From Sphaerisporangium melleum (GTDB taxonomy: Bacteria; Actinomycetota; Actinomycetes; Streptosporangiales; Streptosporangiaceae), in assembly GCF_014646695.1 (NCBI RefSeq), contig NZ_BMNT01000014.1, positions 18,120 through 82,119 on the forward strand: 64,000 nucleotides of DNA, given 5' to 3'. Both the position numbers and the translations under genes were made by a program. Of the stretch, positions 1 through 8,475 are shown piece by piece. The notes below the pieces were generated by a model that did no database searches, was not told the DNA's origin, and was given only the letters and a program-made list of their open reading frames with translations. Within the stretch, counting starts at the first letter, position 1; the number at the start of each line of letters is the position of its first letter.

Positions 1-138
1 CGGTTCGCCCTGCCTTTCCTGGCCCGGAGACCCGCCCGGCCGAGCGGCGCCGGGGCCGTGCGGGCCACCCGGGGACAAGTCCCGGTCATCGAAAACCTTG
101 GCGATTTACGCGTAGGATCGACCCCGCACAAGTGGTGA
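1..138 (+). CDS. possible C-terminal end of an upstream gene (NAD kinase?), partial
   Basis: The first frame is open from the window edge to a TGA at 136-138. It begins with the residues RFALP, which resembles the last conserved strand of NAD kinase, the usual gene in front of recN in actinobacteria. The following residues do not continue the usual LPV-GW pattern, and a good -10-like TAGGAT lies at 113-118 inside this frame. I therefore regard the call as weak; the stretch may simply be the recN leader. Confidence 0.25.
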   Translation, partial: RFALPFLARRPARPSGAGAVRATRGQVPVIENLGDLRVGSTPHKW

Positions 139-211
139 CCGAGCCAAGCCCACACGGTCCGGCGAGGTGCCCGGACGGAAGGCGGCGCGGCGAAACGGCG
201 GGAGGGACCCA

Positions 212-1930
212 GTGCGGCCACGGGTCGATGAGGTCCAGATCAAAGGGCTCGGGGTGATCGATGAGGCGGTCCTCCGGCTCTCATCGGGATTCACGGTCGT
301 CACCGGCGAGACCGGCGCGGGCAAGACGATGGTCGTGACCGGGCTGGGGCTGCTGTTCGGCGGCCGGGCCGACCCCGCCCGCGTGCGCCCCGGAGCCGAG
401 CGCGCCACCGTCGAGGGCACCCTGGTCGTCGAGCCCGGCGGCCGGGTCGCCCAGCAGGTGGAGGACATCGGCGGCCAGATCGAGGACGGCGAGCTCATCA
501 TCGCCAGGACGGTCTCCGCGGAGGGCCGGTCCCGTGCCTGGCTCGGCGGCCGGTCGGTGCCGGTCGGCACCCTGACCTACCTCGCCGAGGACCTCGTCGC
601 CGTGCACGGCCAGATGGACCAGCAGCGGCTGCTCCAGCCGGGGCGCCAGCGCGCCGCCCTCGACCGGTACGCCGGCGAGGAGCTCGTCAAGCCGCTGCGC
701 GCCTACCAGCAGGCGTACAAGCGGCACAAGGAGGCCGGCGAGGAGCTCCGGGAGCTCACCACCAGGGCGCGCGAGCGGGCACAGGAGGCCGACCACCTGC
801 GCTTCGGCCTGGAGGAGATCGAGAAGGCCGACCCCAAGCCGGGCGAGGAGGCCGAGCTCAAGCACGAGGAGGAGCGCCTCGCGCACGCCGACGCGCTCAA
901 GAACGCCGCCGCGACCGCCCACACGGCGCTGCTCGGCGACCCCATGGCCGGCGCCCAGGGCCTGCAGGACGCCGTGTCGCTGCTGGGACAGGCACGCGCG
1001 GTCGTCGAGGCCGTCCGCGAGTACGACACCGCGCTCTCTGGCATCGCGGACCGGCTCGCCGAGGCCGGGTACCTGGTGTCGGACGTCGCCACCGAACTGG
1101 CCGCCTACACCGAGTCGGTCGACGCCGACCCGGCGCGGCTGGCCCTCGTCCAGGAGCGCCGGGCGGTGCTGAACGGTCTGATGCGCAAGTACGGTGCGGA
1201 CACCGAGGCCGTTCTCGAATGGGCGCGCCAGGCCGCGGACCGGGTCGGTGAGCTCGCCGGAGACGACGACCGCATCGCCGAGCTCACCCGCGAGCACGAG
1301 GAGCTGACGGCCCGGCTCACCGAGCTGGCCGCCGAGCTCACCGCGATCCGCGCCGCCGCCGCCGAGCGCTTCGGCGAGGCGGTGACCGCCGAGCTGTCCG
1401 CGCTGGCCATGCCGCACGCCCGCGTCGTCGTGGTGCTCACCCCCGCGGGCTCGTTCGGCCCCGACGGCGCCGACGAGATCGAACTGCGCATGATGTCCCA
1501 CCCCGGCGCGCCGGCCCTGCCGCTGAACAAGGGCGCCTCCGGCGGCGAGCTGAGCCGGGTCATGCTGGCCATCGAGGTCGTCTTCGCGGGCGCCGACCCG
1601 GTGCCGACCTTCGTGTTCGACGAGGTCGACGCCGGCGTCGGCGGCAAGGCGGCGGTCGAGATCGGCAGGCGCCTGGCCCGGCTGGCCCGCACCGCGCAGG
1701 TCATCGTGGTCACCCACCTGCCGCAGGTCGCCGCGTTCGCCGACCAGCACCTGGTCGTCGAGAAGGCGGGCGACGGCAGCGTGGTGCGCAGCGGCGTCAC
1801 CGCGCTCGACCGCGAGGGACGGGCCAGAGAGCTGGCCCGCATGCTGGCCGGGCTGGAGGACTCCGAGCTCGGCCGCGCCCACGCCGAGGAGCTGCTGTCG
1901 AACGCCGCCGCCGACAAGGCGGAGGACTGA
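212..1930 (+). CDS. recN: DNA repair protein RecN
   Basis: SMC-like ATPase acting in recombinational repair of double-strand breaks. The Walker A box GETGAGKT is at about residues 32-39, a central acidic coiled-coil region follows, the ABC signature (GASGGELSR) is near residue 440 and Walker B (VFDEVDAGVGG) near 467. The 572-residue length is normal for RecN. The GTG at 212 is preferred over upstream starts because GGGAGGG at 200-206 sits five bases ahead and because the conserved N-terminal strand begins immediately. A TAGGAT hexamer at 113-118 could be its -10. I see no mycobacterial-type LexA box upstream. Confidence 0.95.
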   Translation: MRPRVDEVQIKGLGVIDEAVLRLSSGFTVVTGETGAGKTMVVTGLGLLFGGRADPARVRPGAERATVEGTLVVEPGGRVAQQVEDIGGQIEDGELIIARTVSAEGRSRAWLGGRSVPVGTLTYLAEDLVAVHGQMDQQRLLQPGRQRAALDRYAGEELVKPLRAYQQAYKRHKEAGEELRELTTRARERAQEADHLRFGLEEIEKADPKPGEEAELKHEEERLAHADALKNAAATAHTALLGDPMAGAQGLQDAVSLLGQARAVVEAVREYDTALSGIADRLAEAGYLVSDVATELAAYTESVDADPARLALVQERRAVLNGLMRKYGADTEAVLEWARQAADRVGELAGDDDRIAELTREHEELTARLTELAAELTAIRAAAAERFGEAVTAELSALAMPHARVVVVLTPAGSFGPDGADEIELRMMSHPGAPALPLNKGASGGELSRVMLAIEVVFAGADPVPTFVFDEVDAGVGGKAAVEIGRRLARLARTAQVIVVTHLPQVAAFADQHLVVEKAGDGSVVRSGVTALDREGRARELARMLAGLEDSELGRAHAEELLSNAAADKAED

Positions 1931-1977
1931 CCTCCGGGCCGGTCGCGTGCCGCCGCTCCCGCGCGCCGCGGTCGTGA

Positions 1978-2009
1978 CAGGACGCCGCGCAGGCGTGCGG
2001 GACGTCCTG
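1978..2009 (+). terminator. stem-loop after recN
   Basis: CAGGACG-CCGC at 1978-1988 pairs with GCGG at 1997-2000 and CGTCCTG at 2003-2009, with a two-base bulge and an 8-base loop. It lies 48 bases after the recN stop and before the steA start, so it is most likely a GC-rich terminator without a T tract. The rest of 1931-2129 shows nothing else I can name. Confidence 0.5.
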
Positions 2010-2129
2010 CGGGGTAATCGCAACACGCGCGGCCGCCGCGGCCCCCGCCCGGCTTCCCACCGCACAAGACAACTGACACGCCGTGATGCGGGCACATCTT
2101 GGTCGCACGCTCTGGCAGGATGGTTCGTG

Positions 2130-3326
2130 ATGAAGGTGCCGACCTTGAGGGTTCAGGGGCTCCGCCGCAGGAAGGTCTCAGATCTTCCCGGGGTGACGGC
2201 AGTGGCGAGGATCGACCGGCGCACCAAGGGGCTCACCAAACGCCTCCGGCCCGGGGAGATAGCGATCATCGATCATGTCGACGTCGACCGGGTGAGCGCG
2301 GAGGCTCTTGTCGCGTGCGGCGTTTCGGTGGTGCTGAACGTCGCGGCGGGCATCAGCGGCCGCTACCCGAACCTCGGCCCGCAGATCCTGCTGAACGCGG
2401 GCGTCACCGTCATCGACAACGTCACCCCCGAGGTGTTCGACCGCGTCCGCGACGGCGACGTGGTGCGCGTCCACGACGGCGAGATCCACCTCGATGACGA
2501 GCTCGTCGGCAAGGGCGAGGTCGCCACTCCCGAGAGCGTCGCCGCCAAGATGGCCGAGGCGCGCGCGGGCCTGTCGGTCCAGATCGAGGACTTCGCCATC
2601 AACACGATGGAGTACATCCGCCGCGAGCGCGACCTGCTGCTCGACGGCGTGGGCGTCCCCGACATCCGCACCACGATGGAGGGCAGGCACGTCCTGGTGG
2701 TGGTGCGCGGCTACCACTACAAGGAGGACATCGCCACCCTCCGTCCCTACATCCGTGAGTACCGCCCCGTCCTGATCGGGGTGGACGGCGGCGCCGACGC
2801 GCTGCTGGAGGCCGGCTACCTGCCCGACCTCATCGTCGGCGACTTCGACTCGGTGTCCGAGCGCGCGCTGTGCTGCGGCGCCGAGCTGGTCGTGCACGCC
2901 TACCGCGACGGCCGGGCCCCAGGGCTGGAGCGCGTCCAGCAGCTCGGGCAGCAGGCCGTCGTCTTCCCGGCGACCGGCACCAGCGAGGACATCGCGATGC
3001 TGCTGGCCGACGACAAGGGCGCAAGCCTCATCGTCGCCGTCGGCACGCACGCCACCCTGGTGGAGTTCCTGGACAAGGGCCGCTCGGGCATGGCGAGCAC
3101 CTTCCTCACCCGGCTGCGGGTCGGCGGCAAGCTGGTGGACGCCAAGGGAGTGAGCCGGCTCTACCGCAGCCGCATCTCGGTCGGCTCGCTTCTGCTGCTG
3201 GTGGCGACGGCGCTGATCACGGTGGGCGTGGTCCTGTGGTTCTCGCCGATGGGCAAGGTCTGGCTGAACGGGCTGCAGGACGCCTGGAACGGTTTCATCT
3301 TCTGGCTGGTCGGAATCTTCTCGTGA
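2130..3326 (+). CDS. steA: SteA-like cytokinetic ring protein
   Basis: This 398-residue protein has a thiamin-pyrophosphokinase-like fold. The hallmark run with DGGADALLEAGYLPDLIVGDFDS lies at about residues 218-240, and one C-terminal membrane helix at about 347-370 anchors it in the membrane. The gene next to recN in actinobacteria matches Corynebacterium SteA, which works with SteB at the division septum and affects peptidoglycan breakdown. AGGA at 2117-2120 precedes the ATG at 2130. It is followed with a 4-base GTGA overlap by the MctB-like gene, which agrees with the steA-steB pairing. Thiamin kinase activity is not expected. Confidence 0.85.
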   Translation: MKVPTLRVQGLRRRKVSDLPGVTAVARIDRRTKGLTKRLRPGEIAIIDHVDVDRVSAEALVACGVSVVLNVAAGISGRYPNLGPQILLNAGVTVIDNVTPEVFDRVRDGDVVRVHDGEIHLDDELVGKGEVATPESVAAKMAEARAGLSVQIEDFAINTMEYIRRERDLLLDGVGVPDIRTTMEGRHVLVVVRGYHYKEDIATLRPYIREYRPVLIGVDGGADALLEAGYLPDLIVGDFDSVSERALCCGAELVVHAYRDGRAPGLERVQQLGQQAVVFPATGTSEDIAMLLADDKGASLIVAVGTHATLVEFLDKGRSGMASTFLTRLRVGGKLVDAKGVSRLYRSRISVGSLLLLVATALITVGVVLWFSPMGKVWLNGLQDAWNGFIFWLVGIFS

Positions 3327-4294
3327 TCGATTTCCGCTATCACCTCGTCTCCATCGTCGCGATCTTCCTCGCGCTGGCCGTCGGCATCGTGCTGGGCAGC
3401 ACGGTGCTGAACGCCCCGCTGGTCGCCTCCACCGAGGCGGTCTCCGCGCAGTTGCAGGCGGACAACGCCGAGCTGCGCTCCCGGGTCGGCGTCGCGCAGG
3501 CCCGCGGCTCGGCCGGTGACGCCTTCGTCGCCGACCGGCTCCCGCAGCTCGTCCAGGGCGCCCTGGCCGGCGAGCGGGTCCTGATCGTCGAGGCGCCCGG
3601 GGCCGACACCAAGCTCCGCGAGCCGCTGCAGAACGTCGTCACGGCGGCCGGGGCCGTGGTGAGCGGCCGGATCACCCTCACCGAGAAGTACCTCAACGCC
3701 GAGCAGGCGGTGACGCTGGACGAGCTGGCCACCAGCGTCAAGCCCTCCGGCCTGGAGTTCGCCCTCAACGCCACGCCCTATGACAAGGCGGCCGCCGTGC
3801 TGACCGGCGCTCTGATGACCGCCGACAAGGCCCAGGCGGGCAAGGAGGATCCGGCGGGCGCCGCGCTGCTCGACTCCTTCCAGCGCGACGGGCTGCTGAC
3901 CGTGGAGGGAGAGGCCGCCAAGCGCGCCACCCTCGCCCTGGTCGTGGCCCCCGCCGCGCCGTTCGAGGGCGAGGCCGCCGACGCGCAGAACGCCGCCGTC
4001 GTGTCGCTGGCCGCCCGGCTCGACGAGGGTGGCCAGGGCGCCGTCATCGCCGGGACGGTGCCCACCTCCGCGACGGCCGGCGTCATCGGCGCGCTGCGCG
4101 CCGAGAGCGAGGCCTCCTCGAAGGTCTCCACCGTCGACGACGTCGATATGGCCATCGGGCAGGCCGTGGTGGTCTACGCTCTGCGGGAGCAGGCCGCCGG
4201 AGAGGTCGGGCAGTACGGCCTCGGCTCCGACGCCACGGCACTCGAACCGACCTCCTTGGCCGCGCCCACGCCCACCCCTGCGGCGGGCGGCTGA
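3323..4294 (+). CDS. MctB/SteB-like membrane protein (copper transporter family, DUF3186)
   Basis: The 323-residue protein starts with IDFRYHLVSIVAIFLALAVG, a signature of the MctB family. It has one membrane helix at about residues 8-29, then a short coiled coil (about 38-62) and a long extracytoplasmic domain. In Mycobacterium MctB limits copper accumulation, whereas the corynebacterial homologue SteB partners SteA at the septum. The 4-base overlap with steA favours translational coupling and a shared envelope role. The C-terminal 20 residues are Ala/Pro/Thr rich. The family call is firm; copper transport is not shown by the sequence. Confidence 0.82.
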   Translation: MIDFRYHLVSIVAIFLALAVGIVLGSTVLNAPLVASTEAVSAQLQADNAELRSRVGVAQARGSAGDAFVADRLPQLVQGALAGERVLIVEAPGADTKLREPLQNVVTAAGAVVSGRITLTEKYLNAEQAVTLDELATSVKPSGLEFALNATPYDKAAAVLTGALMTADKAQAGKEDPAGAALLDSFQRDGLLTVEGEAAKRATLALVVAPAAPFEGEAADAQNAAVVSLAARLDEGGQGAVIAGTVPTSATAGVIGALRAESEASSKVSTVDDVDMAIGQAVVVYALREQAAGEVGQYGLGSDATALEPTSLAAPTPTPAAGG

Positions 4295-4420
4295 CCGGGC
4301 GCACCGCGAGCGCGGCCCGCCCACCGTGCATCCGGCCGCCGGTTCCCGCGGACGGCCGCCCCGTCCTGACGACCCGTGCCGGCTCCCGCGCCGGACGCTC
4401 CTGATGAAGAGGGATCAGCA

Positions 4421-5311
4421 GTGGCCCATCGCACCTGGCTCGGCGCCCTGACCGGCGCGGCCCTCGGCGCCGTCGCCGCCCGCGCCGCCTACGCGGCGTT
4501 CACCCGCCGCCCTCCGATCGGCGACGAGAAGACCTGGACGCGCACCAACCACCGCGGTGAGCCGCTCACCCTGCTGGAGGGCCCGGCGTTCGTCGCGGGC
4601 GCCGGCGCGGCGGCGGCACTGGCGCCCGGCCTGCCGGTGCGCGCCCGCGCCGCGGCCCTGCTGGCCACCGCGGGCAGCGGAGCCCTCGGGGCGTACGACG
4701 ACCTGCGCGGGGCCACCTCGTCCAAGGGCTTCAAGGGCCACCTGGCCGCCCTGGCGCGCGGCGAGGTCACCAGCGGAGCGGTCAAGATCCTCGGCATCGG
4801 CGCCGCGGGCCTGGCCGCCGCCGCGCTCCTGCCGAGCCGGCCGGGGGAGAAGGGCGGGCCGCTGGCCCGCGCCGCCGGCACGCTCGCCGACGGCGCGCTG
4901 ATCGCCGGGGCCGCCAACCTGGCCAACCTGTTCGACCTGCGGCCCGGCCGCGCCATCAAGGTGGGGCTGCTGACCGGTGGCCCGCTGCTCGCGGTCTCGC
5001 TCGCCAAGGCGCGGGCGGGCGGGCCGGGCACCGCGGCGGCGGCCCTGGCCGCGGCCCCGCTCGGCGCGGGCCTGGCTCTGCTGCCCGAAGACCTCGGCGA
5101 GCGCGCCATGCTCGGCGACGCCGGGGCCAACGCGCTCGGGGCGCTGCTCGGCGTCGCCGCCGTCGCGAGCCTGGACCGCCGCTCGCGCCTGGCCGTGCTC
5201 GGCACGGTCGCCGCGCTCACCGCCGCCTCCGAGAAGGTCAGCTTCACCAAGGTCATCGCCGGCAACCCGGTGCTCAACCGGCTCGACATGCTGGGCCGCC
5301 GTCCCGCATGA
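4421..5311 (+). CDS. MraY/WecA-family polyprenyl-phosphate sugar-1-phosphate transferase-like protein
   Basis: A 296-residue, Ala/Gly-rich, multi-helix membrane protein. Family motifs seen are GAYDDLRG (the Asp-Asp pair), NLANLFDLRPGRA (the N-x2-N-x-x-D loop) and MLGDAGAN (the GD-G loop). Such enzymes move a sugar phosphate from a nucleotide sugar to undecaprenyl or decaprenyl phosphate. The His cluster typical of true MraY is absent and the protein is short, so the substrate is open. GTG 4421 is chosen because GAAGAGGGA at 4406-4413 precedes it. Its 3' end overlaps the MurJ-like gene by 4 bases, which points to a lipid-linked glycan pathway: transferase, flippase, then glycosyltransferase. 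Confidence 0.75.
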   Translation: MAHRTWLGALTGAALGAVAARAAYAAFTRRPPIGDEKTWTRTNHRGEPLTLLEGPAFVAGAGAAAALAPGLPVRARAAALLATAGSGALGAYDDLRGATSSKGFKGHLAALARGEVTSGAVKILGIGAAGLAAAALLPSRPGEKGGPLARAAGTLADGALIAGAANLANLFDLRPGRAIKVGLLTGGPLLAVSLAKARAGGPGTAAAALAAAPLGAGLALLPEDLGERAMLGDAGANALGALLGVAAVASLDRRSRLAVLGTVAALTAASEKVSFTKVIAGNPVLNRLDMLGRRPA

Positions 5312-6993
5312 CCGCACGGGTGGGCCGGGGCCTCGCCGCCGCGGCGGTCCTGATCGGGGCCGTCACGGTGCTGGCACGGGTGGTCGGCTTCGCCAAGCAG
5401 CTCGTCCTGGCCCGCACGATCGGCACCGGCTGCCTCGGCACGGCCTACACCACCGCCAACGGGCTGCCCAACATCATCTTCGAGGTCGTCGCCGGCGGCG
5501 CCCTGGCCGGCATGGTGGTCCCCGTGCTGGCCGGCGCGGCCACCCGCGCCGCGGCCCCGGCGGTCGCCCGCGCGGGGGCCGGGTCGGCGCCGGGCGAGGC
5601 GGCGGAGCAGGAGAGCGCCGAGCAGGCCCGGGAGCGGGTCGGGCAGATCACCTCCGCGCTGCTCACCTGGGTGCTGGTGCTGCTGGTCCCGCTCGGCGTC
5701 CTCACCGCCCTGGCCGCCCGCCCGCTGATCGTGCTGTTCACCGGGCAGGTGTCCGGCTGCCAGGCCCAGGCGGGCGATCTGGTGGGCATGGCCACCCGGA
5801 TGCTCGTCGTGTTCGCCCCGCAGATCCCGCTGTACGGCCTGGCCGTGGTGCTGTACGGGGTGCTGCAGGCCCACCGCCGCTTCGCCGCCCCGGCCGCCGC
5901 CCCGCTGGTGTCCAGCCTGGTGGTCATCGTCGCCTACCTGCTGTTCACCCCGCTCGGCCACGGGACGGTCGACCCGCTCGCCGAGGTGCCGCGCCCCGCC
6001 GAGCTCGCCCTGTCGGTGGGCACCACGCTGGGCGTGCTCGCGCTGGTCGTCACCGTGATCGGCCCCTTCTCCCGGCTCGGCCTGCGGCTGCGGCCCACCC
6101 TGCGCTTCCCCGCCGGGGTCGCCGCGCGGGTGCGCCGCCTGGCCGCGGCCGGGCTCGGCGCGCTTCTCGCCCAGCAGGCCGCCACGGCGCTGGTGCTCTG
6201 GCTCGCCAACCGGTACTTCGGAGCGGGCGGGAGCGCCGGGTACGGCTTCGCCTGGGCGATCTACCAGGTGCCCTACGCGGTCCTGGCCGTGCCCATCGCC
6301 ACCAGCGCCTTCCCCGCGCTGTCCGCCCGCGCCGAGGACGGCGACCGCGACGGGTTCGCCGCGCTGTCCGCACGGACCACCCGGGCCGTCGTGCTGGTGT
6401 CCGGGCTCGCCGCCGGGGTGCTCGCCGCCGTCGCGGCACCGGTCGCCGCCGTGTTCGTCTCCGGCATCCCCGGCCAGGTCAGCGTCGCGGAGCTGGCCCG
6501 GGCCATCGCGCTGTTCGCCCCCGGCCTGGTCGGGTACGGGCTGCTCGCCCACCTCGGCCGCGTCCTGTACGCCCAGGGGAGGGGGAGGGCCGCCGCGGCC
6601 GGCACGGTGGCCGGCTGGCTGGTGGTCATGGCGGCCCAGGCGGCGTTCGCGGCGGTTTCGCCCGAGGGGTGGAGGCTCGGCGGGCTGGCCCTGGGCAGCA
6701 CGGTGGGCATGACCGCGGGCGGGGCTCTGCTGCTGGTGGCGGTGGCCCGGCCGCACGGCGCGGCGGCGCTGGCCGGGCTCGCCCGGGCGTCGCTCGCGGC
6801 GGTGCTCGGCGGTGGCGCCGGCTTCCTGGCCGGATGGTGGGTCACCACCCTGCTGCCCACCGGCGGCCCGGTCGCCGGGGCGGGCGTGGCCGTGCTCGCG
6901 GGCGCGGCGGCGCTGGTGGCGTCCCTGGCGGTGGCACTGGCGGTCGACCGGCACGACATCACGGCGGCCCTGCCCCGGGTGCGACGCGGGTGA
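5308..6993 (+). CDS. MurJ/MviN-like lipid flippase
   Basis: A 561-residue polytopic protein with the MurJ pattern near the N-terminus (VLARVVGFAKQLVLARTIG, then TAYTTANGLPNIIFEVVAGGAL). Many hydrophobic helices span the whole length. MOP-superfamily members of this type flip lipid-linked precursors such as lipid II across the membrane. It overlaps the MraY/WecA-like gene by 4 bases. Actinobacteria often carry a second MurJ-like paralogue elsewhere, so this may flip another lipid-linked intermediate instead of lipid II. The loop at about residues 85-110 (Ala/Glu-rich) is an insertion of uncertain meaning. Confidence 0.85.
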   Translation: MTARVGRGLAAAAVLIGAVTVLARVVGFAKQLVLARTIGTGCLGTAYTTANGLPNIIFEVVAGGALAGMVVPVLAGAATRAAAPAVARAGAGSAPGEAAEQESAEQARERVGQITSALLTWVLVLLVPLGVLTALAARPLIVLFTGQVSGCQAQAGDLVGMATRMLVVFAPQIPLYGLAVVLYGVLQAHRRFAAPAAAPLVSSLVVIVAYLLFTPLGHGTVDPLAEVPRPAELALSVGTTLGVLALVVTVIGPFSRLGLRLRPTLRFPAGVAARVRRLAAAGLGALLAQQAATALVLWLANRYFGAGGSAGYGFAWAIYQVPYAVLAVPIATSAFPALSARAEDGDRDGFAALSARTTRAVVLVSGLAAGVLAAVAAPVAAVFVSGIPGQVSVAELARAIALFAPGLVGYGLLAHLGRVLYAQGRGRAAAAGTVAGWLVVMAAQAAFAAVSPEGWRLGGLALGSTVGMTAGGALLLVAVARPHGAAALAGLARASLAAVLGGGAGFLAGWWVTTLLPTGGPVAGAGVAVLAGAAALVASLAVALAVDRHDITAALPRVRRG

Positions 6994-7136
6994 AACGGTT
7001 CCCAGGCCGCGTCGCCGCCTGGTGGCACGGGTCATCCACCGGCGGTGGGCACGGCGGTCCGGTGGCGGGTGCGACCGGGTGATGGCGCTCCCCGGCGGGC
7101 GGGGAGCGGGAGCGGTGACGGAAGGGGAGTGTCGCA

Positions 7137-8258
7137 GTGGCTGAGACGGCGCGGCGCGTGGCGCTGGTGCTCGGGACGAGCACCGGCGGAGTGGGACGGC
7201 ACGTGCGGATGCTCGCCGAAGGGCTGGCCCGCGAGGGACACCGGGTCGTGGTGGCGGGCCCGGCGAGCACCGAGGCAGCCTTCGGCTTCTCCACCGTCGC
7301 CCCCTTCGCGGAGGTTCCCGTCTCCGACCGTCCCCGCCCGGCCGCCGACGCCCGGGCTGTGCTGCGCCTGCGCGCGCTGACGGCGGGGGCCGACGTGGTG
7401 CACGCCCACGGGCTGCGCGCCGGCGCGCTGGCGGCCCTGGCGCTCACCGGGCGCCGCGCCGCCCTGGTGGTCACCCTGCACAACGCGCTGACCACGTCAG
7501 GGGTGATCGGCGCGGTGTACGGCCTGCTGGAGCGCATCGTCGCCCGGCGTGCCCACCTGGTGCTGGTCGTCGCCCCCGACCTCGGTGAACGGATGGCCGC
7601 CCGCGGCGCCAGGCGGGTGGCCGCCGCCGTCGTGCCGGCGCCGCCGCTGCGCCCTCCCGCAAGGCCCGCCGCCGAGGTGCGCGCCGGACTGCGGCCTCCC
7701 GGCCACGAGCAGGACACCGGGCCGATCCTCCTCACGATCGCCCGACTGGCCCAGCAGAAGGGCCTTTCCACCCTGCTGGACGCCGCGCGCGGGCCCTACG
7801 GGCAGGACGCCGCGGCCCCGCTGTTCGTGGTCGCGGGGGAGGGGCCGCTGCGTGGCGCGCTGCAGGAGCGCATCGACGCCGAGGCGCTGCCGGTCCGGCT
7901 GCTCGGGGACCGGGCCGATGTGGCCGACCTGCTCGGGGCAGCCGACGCGGTGATCGTCCCCAGCCGCTGGGAGGGGCAGCCGCTCAGCGTGCAGGAGGCG
8001 CTGCGGGCCGGCCGTCCGATCATCGCCACCGCCGTCGGGGGCATCCCCGGCATGGTCGGCGACGCCGCACTGCTCGTCCCGCCCGGGGACGCGGCCGCCC
8101 TGCGGGCGCAGATCGCCGGGCTGCTCGGCGACCCCGGGCTCGCCGGACGCCTGTCGGCCGCCGCGGCGGCTCGCCCGCTCCCGGGCGAGCAGGACGCGCT
8201 GAGCGCGGCCGTGGCGGCCTACGAGGCGGCACGGCAGGCGGCGGGAGGTCACGGCTGA
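7137..8258 (+). CDS. GT4-family glycosyltransferase
   Basis: The 373-residue protein has the GT-B fold of glycosyltransferase family 4. The N-terminal GTSTGGVGRHVRMLAEGLAREGH segment is the acceptor-side Rossmann domain. The C-terminal half has LLTIARLAQQKG, VVAGEGPL and the nucleotide-sugar site PSRWEGQPLSVQEALRAGRPIIAT (E-x7-E type). It is probably cytoplasmic and membrane-associated, using a nucleotide sugar. GAAGGGGAG at 7121-7129 supports GTG 7137. The gene lies 143 bases after the MurJ-like gene and completes a likely lipid-linked glycan cluster; donor and acceptor cannot be read from the sequence. Confidence 0.85.
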   Translation: MAETARRVALVLGTSTGGVGRHVRMLAEGLAREGHRVVVAGPASTEAAFGFSTVAPFAEVPVSDRPRPAADARAVLRLRALTAGADVVHAHGLRAGALAALALTGRRAALVVTLHNALTTSGVIGAVYGLLERIVARRAHLVLVVAPDLGERMAARGARRVAAAVVPAPPLRPPARPAAEVRAGLRPPGHEQDTGPILLTIARLAQQKGLSTLLDAARGPYGQDAAAPLFVVAGEGPLRGALQERIDAEALPVRLLGDRADVADLLGAADAVIVPSRWEGQPLSVQEALRAGRPIIATAVGGIPGMVGDAALLVPPGDAAALRAQIAGLLGDPGLAGRLSAAAAARPLPGEQDALSAAVAAYEAARQAAGGHG

Positions 8259-8297
8259 CCACGGCTGGCCGCGCCGCCACGGCGGTGCGCGCAAACC

Positions 8298-8331
8298 TTG
8301 ATTAGGTAGGGCTTACTCGCTCGCCTATACT
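8298..8331 (+). promoter_or_regulatory. candidate promoter of the terC transcript with a DtxR-like half box
   Basis: A strong -10 hexamer TATACT lies at 8326-8331 and would start RNA near 8338, exactly where the riboswitch begins. No ideal -35 is seen at 17-18 bases; TTGATT at 8298-8303 is 22 bases away. The stretch 8302-8320 (TTAGGTAGGGCTTACTCGC) matches 12 of 19 positions of the DtxR/IdeR consensus, all six of its first half, so metal-dependent repression by a DtxR-family protein is possible. Confidence 0.45.
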
Positions 8332-8334
8332 CCT

Positions 8335-8467
8335 CGGCGAGGGGGGGAGTATCCCTTCGCGACAGCCTCGTCATCACGGTGCGTCCCCTATGGCGCGCCC
8401 GGGGCTGCCGGTCCGCGGACGCATGCGGGCGGGAGAGACCTCCGGCACTTTGACGTTGGCCGGAGGT
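8335..8467 (+). ncRNA. yybP-ykoY (manganese) riboswitch ahead of terC
   Basis: The leader carries the conserved loop GGGGAGTA at 8344-8351 and, about 85 bases later, GAGAGACC at 8433-8440, which corresponds to the GCGAGACC element of the yybP-ykoY class. TGCCGG and neighbouring stems lie between them. GAGG at 8339-8342 can close the aptamer by pairing with CCTC at 8439-8442. The same bases also form a perfect 9-bp hairpin, ACCTCCGGC (8438-8446) with GCCGGAGGT (8459-8467), which buries the GGAGG ribosome site of terC (8462-8466). Metal binding should therefore free the ribosome site and switch translation on. The class is known to bind Mn2+ and commonly precedes TerC/Alx genes. Confidence 0.75.
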
Positions 8468-8475
8468 TTGTCATT

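Noticed and set aside
1..211. LexA (SOS) box ahead of recN, and likewise ahead of uvrA and uvrC
   Set aside because: I looked for the actinobacterial CGAAC-N4-GTTCG pattern and found no acceptable match in the three upstream regions.
281..2095. 604-codon minus-strand frame opposite recN
   Set aside because: Shadow of recN, whose Walker A, signature and Walker B motifs are unmistakable.
4489..7035. 848-codon minus-strand open frame opposite the MraY-like and MurJ-like genes
   Set aside because: Repetitive Gly/Arg/His/Gln composition, no motifs; the plus strand carries recognisable overlapping membrane-protein genes.
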